NCBI GenBank assembly: GCA_964017125.1
Contig: OZ024908.1
Span: 83,438,099-83,502,098, forward strand
Source: Flabesymbios commensalis
Taxonomy: Eukaryota; Annelida; Polychaeta; Terebellida; Flabelligeridae
Direction of reading: 5' to 3'
DNA: 64,000 bases
Numbering within the stretch: the stretch's first letter is position 1; each line of letters starts with the position of its first letter. Position numbers and translations under genes: made by a program. The notes beneath the pieces were generated by a model, which did no database searches, had not been told where the DNA came from, and saw only the letters and a program-made list of their open reading frames with translations. Of this stretch, positions 1 to 11,471 are shown in pieces.

Positions 1-571
1 ATAAAATGTATTTGAATAATTTTATTGCTGCTCAGTGTAAATACATTGCAGTTTGTGAGATAACGACTGTTTTTAATTTTATTTTTTTCCTAAAAAGAAG
101 TGTGTTCATGTTCAATAACCATTTAATTTTGTTTAAAGTAAACCTAAACAATAATAAAATGTGTGTCTTTGGTACCAGACATATTGTCTCTACTATGTCA
201 CTATGCTTTACCAGTGTGTGACGTATTCTGAGTATTCTGTTATTTTGTGGCGACATGAACATTAATTCGATTTTTCAAGGAGCAGTATATGCTTATAATC
301 AAAACTTGAGTAGGCTAATTATTCTTTCAAAAACTGCACAGAATATTTTACCAAGCTAGGCCCAGTAAACTGCGCTCGATCTTGGGTCCCAGCCATTCCA
401 TATTATGGCTATAGTTATATGGATATTTTTTATTGTAGGCCTATAAATCATTTGGACCTCAATTGATTGTTTTTGTTATTAAGGCATTTATAAACTTTTA
501 TTGATGTATGCTAGCTAGTCTACTATATCTTCTAAGGGTATCCAACTATATCTTCTAAGGGTATCCAACGC
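1..571. other. AT-rich stretch, no gene seen
   Basis: No coding signal on either strand; the short open frames here have random composition. The only structure is a 23-bp direct duplication at 523-568, directly in front of the next element. Confidence 0.6.
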
Positions 572-787
572 CAGTGGCGGATCCAGAGGGGGCGCAGCCG
601 GCGCCCCCTCCCCCCGTTCAGGGTCCCCCCCCCCCGAAAAAAACCCACATTTCGGCCGTCATTTGAGGCCTTAGATTTCAAAATTTTCGAGGGTAGCATG
701 CCTCCGGACCCCTCTAGAGCTGTCGTGTGTAATTATTGCAAAAATTGGCGCCCCCCCCCCGTCTGTCAATTCTTGGATCCGCCACTG
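572..787. mobile_element. Short DNA transposon remnant with CAGTGGCGGATCC ends
   Basis: Starts with CAGTGGCGGATCCA and ends with the inverted form TGGATCCGCCACTG. The interior has C/G homopolymer runs and no reading frame. Terminal inverted repeats plus lack of coding capacity indicate a non-autonomous element; the superfamily is not assigned. Confidence 0.6.
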
Positions 788-821
788 CGTTAGTTCAGAA
801 AAAAATATATGGCTTCTCGTA

Positions 822-1200
822 TCATAGCGACAAAATCAGGCTAAAATCGTAAAAAAATCGGTGATTTTATTTTGGCTTCTTACTATGACTATATGATGTA
901 AACATGTCCATAGACTAGAACTGCAAAAGTTTTTTTTAATTTTTGTGATGCACATTTAGGCACCAGTTAAGCGAGATATAGAGACAAAACTCCTTATTTC
1001 TTATATTGGACATGCATGTCCGAAATAAAAAATCGGAAATTTCGTCTCTATATCAAGCCTAACTGGTAAATGTGCAGCACAAAAATTTAAAAACTTTTGC
1101 AGTTCTAGTCCATGAACATGTCTACATCATATGGTCATATTAAGAAGCTAAAATAAAATCATCTATTTCTTATGATTTTAGCCTGATTGAGTCGCTTTAA
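822..1200. mobile_element. Long palindromic MITE (family I)
   Basis: About 380 bp that folds on itself: AGCGACAAAATCAGGCTAAAAT at the left reappears inverted at the right, and the centre holds GGACATGCATGTCC. A half copy lies at 9912-10133. No coding capacity. Confidence 0.7.
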
Positions 1201-1577
1201 TATCTTGGTCAAATATTATCCTCGCTGCCCGTTTTCCATATTTTGAGGTCTAGCTGTTATGGGCTTGTATAAATTCTCTGGTAATCATTTTAGCCTTTCA
1301 GTAAAATCAACACTTTTAAACACATAGCAATTGTTTCGACAACAAAAATATTGACCAAAATTTAGGTTAAGGTTACGAAAAATGATTAACAGCTAGAAGT
1401 CTATAGTTTAAAACTATTTTTTTTTATTGAAGTGAGGCTTTAAGTCAATGAAATATGTCAAAGAGCAGTATAGTACAGCACTTCATATTTGAATTGATAC
1501 AATTTATATTCAGCCCCATGATCTAAAAATACATTTTACTAGCAAAAAGCAATACATTCATATTTTGCTCAGTGAGG
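1201..1577. other. No gene seen
   Basis: AT-rich sequence between the palindromic MITE and the LINE 3' end, with no recognisable feature. Confidence 0.5.
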
Positions 1578-3430
1578 ATTAATAATAATAATATAAATCT
1601 TTTATTGACATACAAAATATCAGACAGATACAATTGTCATCTTATACAAAAAAATAAATATACAATACAAAAAAATATAGGAACTACAATAAAATATCAA
1701 GAAAAGTGCATATTTCATAACACATACATGTAGTCTATATACACTAATAGACCTACATACAATGATATATCTTTACATTTTCTATTAATTAAAATATCTA
1801 CTTCTTAGCTTTAATTATAAAATTACTCAGATATATTAATAGATCGATACTATCTGTATTCATTATGGCAATGAACTTATTTTTACTTGTCAAAGAAGTG
1901 AAAAGGGGATGAATTTTCCGATTCTGCAAATAATTTCTCTCTGATAATGGACAAACTTTGACATTCTATTAAAAAATGAATTTTATCACCCACTTTACTG
2001 GGACATTGCTACACAAGATCTCAGATTTCTAGGGGTGATAGGGCGAGTGTATCTACCAGTTTCAATTTATAAATGATGTGAGCTTAGACGTAATTGTGCA
2101 ATTGCATGGCGGTATTTAGGTTGATAAATAGGTAGCGTACTGGTAAGAATGGTTCTTTAATTTATTTGTATAATGCAAGCTTTGGATTTTTAGTCGAAAT
2201 GTTTATTTTCTGGTGCCGGTCATTTCTAAAATTTAATTCCACGTGTCCACGTATCTGTTTTGTAAGCTATTTAGACTATAAGTGTCATGCTCCCATAAAT
2301 AAGTTAGATCTCCAACTACTATGTCCCATACCATGCAAGGTTTAAAGTTCATGATACATCTTTTTAACTAGAAGTTCACTTGATATATTCACCAACCTCA
2401 GCCAATACTTAATTGTTTTACACATTATTTTGATGTGGAGTAGGTAGGCCTATTCTCCTAAATCCACATACACACATCAGTTTGAAGTTGACTGCTTCAC
2501 CTCTAAAACTGACTTGAAATGTCTCATCTAGAATACACTGAGTGTTTTACAAATAATTGGGAACCATATCTCACAACTGTACGATAAAATTGGCAAAACA
2601 ATTGAATTGAACAACTTCATTGCTACGATAGGTGGCACTTGACCAAGACATTTACAGTATTTTAAAACCTGAAAAGATGCTTTTAATGCACTAGATAGAA
2701 TATCATCTAAATGTTCATTAAACAGAAGAGATCCACTACTAAATATAGCACCAAGATATGTATACCCTTTTACTATTTCAATAATTTGTTTATTAAATGT
2801 GAAGTTATAATCTTGTGATTCATATCTTTTTTCACCAAATATCAAAACTTTAGTCTAGAATGTTTACAATTAACTGCCAGTCTGTGCAGTACTTGAACAA
2901 ATGATCTAGCTGTGTCTGTAAACCAACTGCGGTATTAGATATTAAAATAAGATCATCTGCCCATAGGAGGTGCAATAGGAGCAACTTATCACTAATTACT
3001 ATGCCTCATGTTTTACTGAAGTATTTACGCATATCATCAAAAAATCCTTTAAACATTTTTGGACTGCTATAGGTCCTCCTTGGTTCACTCCAAGTTTATC
3101 AGACGGACAATAAACCATCTACACATATCATAGATTTAGTATTCTTGTCATAGAGTAATCGAATAAGCTTCCCATCATTTTTTTCTTTACTAACTTATGA
3201 AACAGCATATATTTCTATTGATAGTGTCAAAGGCTCGTCGGAAATCTACGAACGCAACATATAAGGGTTGGTTTGGAAATTTGACTCTTTGGATTGCTCC
3301 TGTTAGTACAAACAAATTATCTGATGTGCAGCTATTTTTTAAAAACCACCATTAAACTTGTCATCCATATCGAAAACATCCTTAATAAATAATAATCTAG
3401 TATTGACTAGAGTTTCAAATAGCTTTCACA
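1578..3430 (-). mobile_element. Degenerate non-LTR retrotransposon (LINE) with reverse transcriptase remnants
   Basis: Reading the minus strand from about 3430 down, the reverse transcriptase palm motifs appear in order but in different frames: motif A as FVDFRRAFDTI near 3255, motif B as LGVNQGGP near 3090, and motif C as LLWADDLIL near 2960 (YADD changed to WADD). An intact frame at 2528-2845 carries the C-terminal RT/thumb stretch with GYTYLGAIFSSG. The 3' end near 1578-1600 has an AATAAA and a TTA-type tail. Stops separate the frames, so it is an old inactive copy, 5' truncated. The style resembles CR1/jockey-type LINEs, but the clade is not certain. Confidence 0.85.
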
Positions 3431-3439
3431 TTACAGGGA

Positions 3440-3893
3440 GAGTGGGGCATGTCCGCACACTGGGGTAAGTCCACATTGCTGAGTATATTAAAATGTGGCG
3501 CCACCTGGTGAATGAAATGGATTACATGAGATACATTTTGCATGTGATCATACTCTCATCCAAGCTGTATGAATTGGATAGATATGATCTGTCTTGATTA
3601 CTAGACACAAAAAATGATATTAACGCCCATGGAAGTTATTTTAATAGCTTGTGGCGAAGGCTCTAGCTATTGAGCTTTTTAAATGTACTAACAGACCAAG
3701 GTTTCCATATATGTGTAATTTGTATGATCTATGTGTGAAGTGAATATCGCCGTTCATTTCTGTCTTTGCCGATAATGCAAGAATAATTGTCCAATACTGT
3801 ATGGGGCATGTCCACCCTGGGCGAATATGCCCCAGTCCCAGTTTAGATATGTCCCTCATGGGGCATATCCGCCCTGTGTGGACATGCCCCATG
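3440..3893. mobile_element. Inverted-repeat element with GGGGCATGTCC ends
   Basis: Begins with GTGGGGCATGTCCGCACA and ends with TGTGTGGACATGCCCCAT, an inverted pair. More copies of the motif lie just inside the right end (3800-3880). No open frame of note. A related shorter copy is at 5787-6051. Confidence 0.6.
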
Positions 3894-4016
3894 ATTCAAA
3901 CACTAATCAGCGATTAATTAATTTGGTTAATATTTATTATAAAGTTATACAACTGCTAATATTTTAATCGGGGTTTCATCCCAACCTTGACTGCAGAGTT
4001 AAATATTGTTCACATG

Positions 4017-4645
4017 TTGACAATCAGATCTCAGTGTTGGTTCAATGTTGTGTCAGTATGATCAACCCCCCCCCCCCCCCTCCGGTACTGCCCCATGCAT
4101 TGAATTAGTGTTGTTCCAATGTTGGTCCACCATATCTGAAGCTGGGCCCGCATTGTAACAAAACTTGTTCAATGTCTCAATCCTGGTTTAATGTTGGCCC
4201 ATCATCCACAACGCTGGGCCAACCATGAAAACAACATTGAATCAAGGCCTCATGACTTGGTAGGAGATCTGCTGGATACACACGAACGTTTTATCCGGTA
4301 CATTATCCCTACAGTATTCTCCTCTTCAACCAAGCAAACACGAGATGTTGAATCAATATTGGTTTATTATTGGCCCACCACTTGCGACGCTAATACCCTT
4401 TTTATAGCACAATAAGCCACAGCACATTGAATGTAGGTACACGAGGCCTACACGTTCTGTGCATTACACTGTAATCAGTATAGTTGTAATGTCGGGCCAG
4501 CGTCGTAGTGGCACTTTTAACCAGGGGTAAAGTGACATATTAAAATGGTCCCACAAGAGTGTTGCCAAAACAACTCAAAGCAAGGAATCGGTTCAAGAAT
4601 GTTATCGGATGCGACTCTAGCCCAACATTGAACCAACCTTAGATG
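4017..4645. repeat. Cluster of CCAACATTGAACC inverted repeats (family F related)
   Basis: Several imperfect units built from GTTCAATGTTGG and its complement, separated by variants of CCACCATCTACAACGCTGG. Related units recur at 24605-24665, 32085-32165, 33010-33075, 51420-51545 and 55890-55950. They look like degraded copies of the roughly 100-bp family F palindrome. Confidence 0.5.
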
Positions 4646-4651
4646 AATGTG

Positions 4652-4737
4652 CCAAGAAAACATGAGACGTTGGGGCATCGTTGCTTTACTCTTGGCTCAC
4701 CGTCTATGACGCTGGCCCAACGTCTCATGTTTGCTGA
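4652..4737. mobile_element. Family F palindromic MITE
   Basis: AAAACATGAGACGTTGG at the left and CCAACGTCTCATGTTTGC at the right form terminal inverted repeats around a CACCGTCTATGACGCTGG centre. Better copies are at 36951-37057 and 46160-46266. Confidence 0.6.
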
Positions 4738-4959
4738 GTGCTGTGTTTCCTAGGCCGAATAGAATATGCCATGACGGTATCCATTGTATCCAAGCCAGTA
4801 TTGCCTCCAAGTTATTGTTCCATTTCAGAACCCATGAGTGATGACTAATTTTAGAGCCAATGTGCAATAATTCTACGATTGCCAAAACCTCTATTGCAGA
4901 TATAACAAGATTTTCGTGGTCTGCTAGCTGTCCTCTGCAGTGGGTCTTAAACAGTTTGG

Positions 4960-5420
4960 TCCGCTGGCCATTAGCTACAGCCATCCTTGCCAGTGGCCCG
5001 CCGGCATTTTGTCATGGCCGTTGGAGAAACCTGTCTGTCGGCCCACCAGCTGCATAGTATATCCCAGACAGCTTCACTCCACCAGTGGCTATAACAGAGG
5101 CGGCAATCAGAGGGTGGCATTTGCCACTGATGGACCACCGATGATCCAACACTGTTAAACAATGTAGCTAGTGGGCCACGGGCTATCAGCCGGACATCCA
5201 TGTGGTGGGCCACCAGTGGCAAACAGTGGCGGGCCACCGGTGGCCCAGGTCCATTACGTTGCTGCCATCTATGATGGCGGTGAATGGTATGGTAAAAAGT
5301 GGCGGGCCACCGGTGGCCCAGGTCCATTACCTTGCTGTCTAGGATGGCGGTGAATGGTATGGCACACCATGGTAGTGTTCAGGTTTTGGTTGCAGTCAGT
5401 GGGTCACCAGTGGCCCGTAG
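4960..5420. repeat. GC-rich region with repeated GGCGGGCCACCGGTGGCCC palindromes
   Basis: A roughly 73-bp unit containing GTGGCGGGCCACCGGTGGCC is repeated in tandem at 5225-5375. Further GGCCACTGGTGGCC-type words lie on both sides. Frames open on both strands because of the base composition; none looks like a protein. Confidence 0.55.
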
Positions 5421-5786
5421 AAAAAACGACAAGAGCTCTGCTGTGGGCTGTGTTGGCAGACCGCTGACTGTGTGATATCTGGTTGTAGAAACCTATTGTG
5501 CTACAGTGTGTAAATGAAGGGCCTGCACACTGATAAGTGATCACACCCTGAACACCAAATCCTATATATAAGACCTTAAAGGTAAAATTTTGAATTTTAT
5601 TCTTAGCATCTTGATCCCCCCTCCCCTAGCTGCTCTGCTTTTATTTAAAAATATTTACCTGTGCTCTCTGCTTTGTTGTCTTTACTTATATATATTGAAA
5701 AATATATATTATAGTGTTATTTTCGATGTTTTCTGTGTGTGATTTGTTTTTATTAGATCCAGCTATAGGGCTCGTTTAATACTACT

Positions 5787-6051
5787 ATGGGTACGTATGT
5801 CCACACTGTGGGGCATATCTACACACCCCATGTGGACATACCCCACGTGCGGGGCATGTCCACATACCAAGCTCTAATCAGTGGAATGTGTTGATTCAAT
5901 GAATTTTTTCAGAGGTTGGGCTAGAGAATTAATAAGGTATATTGTAAACTCATATTTACACAATATATAGTTTTTAATGTTTATTATTAATAATCCATCT
6001 GATATGTAGGCCTAAGTATGTAATTAGGTGTGTGGACATGCCCCATATAGT
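5787..6051. mobile_element. Second GGGGCATGTCC inverted-repeat element
   Basis: Left end has ATGTCCACACTGTGGGGCAT and right end TGTGTGGACATGCCCCATA. A near-palindromic cluster of the same word sits at 5795-5870. It looks like an internally deleted relative of the 3440-3893 element. Confidence 0.5.
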
Positions 6052-7443
6052 TACGGTACTATATATAGGTATTTTCTATCAACGCCTGTTATGTAATGGA
6101 AATATTAAACCTTTCATATATATCTAATTTTCTGGGAATTTAGGCCTACCAATATCTAACATATAATTTAAAGAAACAACAAAAACGGGCAAGATGATTT
6201 CATTTGATTAATAGCAGCACTTTTCTCAAACTCTGTGAAATGGCTGTTCATAACATATATATCTGATATTATTGGATTAGATGTTTCACAATTATCTGAG
6301 ACAAAATGCTCTGCAATTAATTTGTCTACATGTTCTTCATTTGCACTATTAAAAATAAATATTCACATTCAAAATTTATACATTGATTTTGAAACTTTTC
6401 AAACAATAACTTATTTTACTGGACATTTTTGTGATTGGGTATTTATGTTATTTTTTAGTAACGTCCACAATTTTGAATATCTGTGAGCACTTCCCTTTAA
6501 AATTGTTTTTTTTTCTTCTGAGCTAGCTTTTTATATTCTTTGCATTTGCTAAAATATTGCTCATTTCTACTACATAATCATGATAATGATATCCATCAGT
6601 CTGCCAGGGCTGTCAAAATTTGGGATAAAAAATAAACTTAATACCCCCTGAACAATGTCCTTGAACTACGTAATTACAGCATATATTAATATAAGTACAA
6701 AGTTAAGATCTCGTCTAGCCTAGTATTTTCAATTATTATATTTAGCCTAGTCTACATCTCTAAGCTATATCCTAAAACTCTATCATTTTTATAAATTAGT
6801 TTACCAAAACTTTTAAAAAATGTTGGGTTAGTCTGAACTGTTGATGTATTAGAATATTAACAAATGAGGAACACATTTTGAGACCAGAATGGATCCTGAA
6901 ATGATATGACTTTAAAATTATGTGTAACAGCTGTTGATTTCAGGAAAAAAACTCCTTTATTTACAAATTTCACATTCACCTGATATGTACTGCACAACAC
7001 CCCATGTAATATATCACACGATTTTTATGTTATTCAGTTACTGAAGTCACCCAATGTTAGCCCGATGACAATCTTTAGTGCAGTGCGGACAGATTTGTTA
7101 TTGTTTCAGTTGTGTTTGTATTGAATCGTCATTCAGTTTCACATATTATCGCCCACACTGACTTTTACTGAACCCCTCCACTTCTGTCACCAGGTCACAG
7201 GTCACTGACTCAATGACTGTGACATGACAGATGTTCTGAAGTAGTCTATGCCCTGGGCCACACTGTCACTGATTTTGGTAAATCTGTAGCGCATGTTTTT
7301 CTTCAATTTCTCCGTCAATTATGAACAGTTTTCCTTGAAATTTAGCACTGGTATATCGTAACAGTAAGCTGAGACTGAGTAGGCCTAAGTGAGTAACACT
7401 AAACTACTCACTAGCCTAACTACACTTACAGTTGCAGTCTGTT
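6052..7443. other. AT-rich intergenic DNA, no gene seen
   Basis: Short open frames only, with no domain or splice-supported exon on either strand. Confidence 0.5.
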
Positions 7444-7828
7444 TCACTAGATCCTGGAGTATTCTGGCCTTTTTTCAATTTGCTCGATCGCTATTACATT
7501 TTTTTAAACAAAATTTTCTTCTGTTAATTTTTTTATCTCCCCCTAACATCCCGGAAAATTTGTGAATTTTTTGTGTATTATCGAAGACGACAAAATTAGA
7601 CCATTTGGCATGTAATAATTTTTCAAAACTACAGCTCTCTTTAACACCATTAACGTGAAACAAGAATTATATTACATGCCAAATGGTTTATGTTACAAAA
7701 TACACAACGAAATTCCACAAAATTTTCAGCGATGTTAGGGTATAATGAAAAAAGTCAGAGAAAAATTTTGTAAATTTTTTTTAACAGCGACTGAGCTAAT
7801 TGAAAAAAACTACTCCCAGGATCTGGTG
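7444..7828. mobile_element. Palindromic MITE (family J)
   Basis: The ends CTAGATCCTGGAGTATTCTG and CTACTCCCAGGATCTGGTG are inverted relatives, and the match continues inward through TTTTTTCAATTTGCTCGATCGC. A second inner pair, CCATTTGGCATGTAAT and ATTACATGCCAAATGG, flanks the centre. No coding capacity. Confidence 0.7.
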
Positions 7829-7893
7829 CTACCCCTAACATCGCTGTCTTGGTGGTTTTTTGGCTTCTGTATCCCTGCCAGGGCAATTTGCGG

Positions 7894-9481
7894 TTTCTGG
7901 ACATCTCGCATCATTGCCACTTTGCATCATAGCCATTTCGCCCCCGTCGTTGGACGTTTCGCATCATAGTCATTTCGCATCATAGTCATTTCGCCGTCCT
8001 TATTTCGGATCATGGGATCGATTTTCTCGCCCCATCATTGGACGCTTCGCATCATAGTCATCTCGCATCATAGTCATTTCGCCGCCGTTATTCTATTAAT
8101 AGGCCTACACTGATGCATCACTATTTTATTCCAAACCATATTATTCTATAGGCCTCGTTATCGCATCATAGACATATATTTAGCAGAGATGATATTTGCT
8201 ATAGGCCTACTCCAGTGAACATGGTGAAACATTATGATTATATATCGAATCCGCTACTGTAAGAAAACAAACACATAACCAGGATATAGTTGTTTAATCT
8301 CATTTTATTTTTTATTTTGCTGCTCTCTAGTGAGGTGTAGGCCTATGGTGACACAACAGACTTTATTATGATATAATCACATATTAAACCAATATTCATG
8401 AATCTCACTGTACAAAATTTTTAAATAATTAGTATTTACATAGTAAATTATTTATTTGTGGGGCCGGGTTCAATGTCATGGCAGTTTAATTTCATAAAAT
8501 ATAAGTTCATGGGCCGAAACACGCATCAGTTCAATGTCATAAATTATAAGTTTATGGGGTGAAACACGCATCATAGTCAAAATCAACGTTATTGACGTTG
8601 ATTCAACGCCGCAACATCGTCGTGTGCCCAGTGTGGTGTTAGCTGGGTACGTAGATAATAATGAGCTGGGTTATATGGATTTAATATATGTATACACATT
8701 ATAGACACTTTTACATGTTTTATTCACATTACTATAGTGCTTGTACCCACCATTTGCCTTTGTCACTATGCATAGGCCTACATAGGCTGTAGTTATATAT
8801 TGTATCTTGTATTGTTTTTAAATGACTGAATAATATTCCCCTTCAGTAATGCTGTGTTATCCTGAGATGTAAATAACAAATTATCACAGACCAGCAGACA
8901 GACATACAGACAGACAGACATAGGGGCCTACAGACATACATGTGGACATTATTACTATTCTTACGTTTATTTTATTGAAGTTGCCTAAATTCTTAGGCTT
9001 ATTCCATAGCTATAAACGATATATTTATATCTGGTGCTTCTGGTTAAGTCATTCTTTATATTGCCACACGAGAGTCCTTTGTCAACATTAGGCCTATTAC
9101 CAGTATAAAATATCTCTGCTCTCACTAATTTTAATATACCTGTGCGGAGAATTAACATGTGATAATGCGACAGGGAAGTGACTATGATGTGAAATGACTA
9201 TGGTGCGACGACGAAAGATCAGTCTAACCAAGAACGTTCTATACAACGTCCTTGGTCTAACTTCTATGTTCATAGGCCTGCAGTTGTGGGAAGGTTATTA
9301 CTGCTACAATGCGACGGGGGGCGAGATGACTATGATGCGAAATGCCTATGATGCGAGATGTCTCATTTAAATGACTGTGATGAGAAATGACTATGATGCG
9401 AGACGTCTCATTCAAATGCGACGGCGAAGCGTCCTCTGGTAAAAGGGGGGCGAAGTGGCAATGATGCGAGTTGTCTGGAAA
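7894..9481. mobile_element. 1.6 kb foldback element with repeated GCATCATAGTCATTTCG subterminal units
   Basis: The left end reads TCTGGACATCTCGCATCATT, followed by GCCACTT and by tandem GCATCATAGTCATTTCG words; the right end carries the same words inverted (CGAAATGACTATGATGCGA) and closes with AATGATGCGAGTTGTCTGG. The interior has no long frame; it includes a CAGA microsatellite (8890-8930) and a small hairpin at 9220-9262 around CCAAGAACGTTC. Long composite termini of short repeats are typical of Foldback-like non-autonomous DNA elements; family not assigned. Confidence 0.65.
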
Positions 9482-9911
9482 GCCCCGGAGCCAATTTGAG
9501 ACATTTAGCTAGTAATAAAGCAAATTTATGACGTCCCTTTATAGACCCAATATATTAACTCTGGAATTTTATTTATTACATGTCAAATAGTCTAACTTTT
9601 AAAATATTTAATATAATACACCCTTTTCAGTAACAACACGTACGCTGAACTGTTTTAATCAGACAACTGTCACATTTCAATGACAACACACCACACAGTG
9701 AGCAACTCCGAACTATTTTAATCAGACAATTGTTCACGCGCAAACTCGTGCAAGCAGTCTATTTTGCGAATTTTTTACCAACTCTATTTAATGTTATGAT
9801 TTGACTAGAAAAATGGTCACCCAAAAATTTGAAAGGAATCTCTTTGAAATTGACTGAAAAAATGAAGAAAAAATATAAATTCGGCCATTTAAGCCACTTG
9901 TGAAGTTGTGA

Positions 9912-10133
9912 TGATAAAATTCCCGTTTTCTTATTTCGGACATGCATGTTCAAAATAAGAAATACGGGAATTTTATCTCTATATCTCGCTTAACTGATAA
10001 ATGCTCAGCACAAAAATTTAAAAAAAAGACTGTTCTAGTCTATGGACATGTTTACATCATATGGTCATAATTATTAAGAATCCAAAATAAAATTACCGAT
10101 TTTTTGATGATTTTAGCCTGATTGTGTCGCTTT
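9912..10133. mobile_element. Half copy of palindromic MITE family I
   Basis: Shares the GGACATGCATG centre, the ATATCTCGCTTAACTG segment and the TTTTAGCCTGATTGTGTCGC end with the 822-1200 element; the other arm is missing or diverged. Confidence 0.6.
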
Positions 10134-10648
10134 AAGAGCATGAACAATCTACTCCATCCTAAAGATGTCCAGTAGGTGACACAACTTCTCTTTGTCGCTC
10201 AACAAATTGACTGCTTTCTACTTCTACATTTCTTGGTAGATCAATGTGAGTTATAATATGTGTAGTGTGTTTGTATCGATGCGTACGGTGGCACTTGACT
10301 CAAGTATTGATATATATCCAATGATCCTATGTAAAAATAAATATATGTTTTAAGTTTCTAATGGGCCTACTTTATTTTGAAGGACTACAGTAATTCAGTT
10401 TATAAGGTAAATTTTAATTAAATTTAAATTCATTTGACATTAAAAATAATTGTGAGAGAGCAAAAGTTTTTTGCAGGCTTGATACCAATGATATATTACC
10501 TGACCTTCAGTAACAAACCGGTTCAGAAAAAAAATATTTTGCATTTTGTTACAGATTCATCAGAACTTCAAAGCTGTTCTAGTTTTAAATATGAATCACT
10601 CCACAACAAATATAAAATATTTGTTATTGTGATCGAAGACCCAAGAAG
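10134..10648 (+). other. Region upstream of the ankyrin/SOCS gene
   Basis: No TATA box or clear promoter can be pointed out. A possible 3' splice site (TTACAG) at 10548-10553 could begin the coding exon with a short 5' untranslated part; this is tentative. Confidence 0.25.
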
Positions 10649-11471
10649 ATGGGGCTTGTGCTGAGTTTATGTGTTCGCTGTGCGACATACACCCATGACC
10701 GTTATATTGGCTGGAGATGGAATCATGATGACTATGATCTGGCAGAGGTGAGCACGTTTCAGCCCAAGTATCATTCTGCTGATTGCAGCACTCTGTTTTC
10801 TGCAGTTGTTGACAGAAACGAAAATGAGATACGGCGTATTGCGTCCAGTAACGAGAATGCTTGTACAGAGATCAACTCAACAGGGGAATCCCCTCTGCAT
10901 TTGGCCTGTAAACTTGGTTACCTCCATGTTGTGAAAACACTCATTGAAGTTGGATGCCGTCCAGATATTTGCACTAATATTGGAACTGCCGCCCACTGTT
11001 GTGTAAAGGCGACACAAACAGGGTACCTCAGTCAGAATGAAGGGGCCCGTCTGTTACATCATCTCGCAGATGCTGGTTGTGATGTCAGCCGATCAATTGA
11101 TGCGGGCGAAAAAACCACACTCTTTTATGCAGTTGAGCTTGGTAGTGTCGCATGTATACATGAACTTTTGAAACTTGGAGTTGCTTTGAATTTGAGGGAC
11201 CAGAATGGTTTTACAGCTCTGTACATGGCTGTAATCCGAGGCGATCTGCTCAGTGTTAGTTTGCTAATACAAAAGTTGCCACAGCTTGACGTCAACATTC
11301 CAGATAACATGGGGAGAACCCCTCTTGTTTCTGCCCTCATTTCCATCACCAATAACTTTAAATACCATGGAATTTCTAATTCAAACTACAACTTGAATGG
11401 CTTTTCAGTGCTTAAACAAGTTGGAGAAGTTTATAATAGAATTGCTATTGTGGAGGCGCTTCTTCGAGCAG
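10649..11471 (+). CDS. ASB-like gene, exon 1
   Basis: Codons 1-274 plus one base; the donor is GCAG|GTATTT after the ankyrin segment EALLRAG. Contains the N-terminal 45-residue leader and the first five to six ankyrin repeats. Reading on past the donor adds only intron-like, hydrophobic sequence before a stop. Confidence 0.88.

Noticed and set aside
4971-5327. 118-codon minus-strand frame
   Set aside because: It is an artefact of GC-rich palindromic repeats; the protein is Trp/His/Gly/Pro biased with frames open on both strands.
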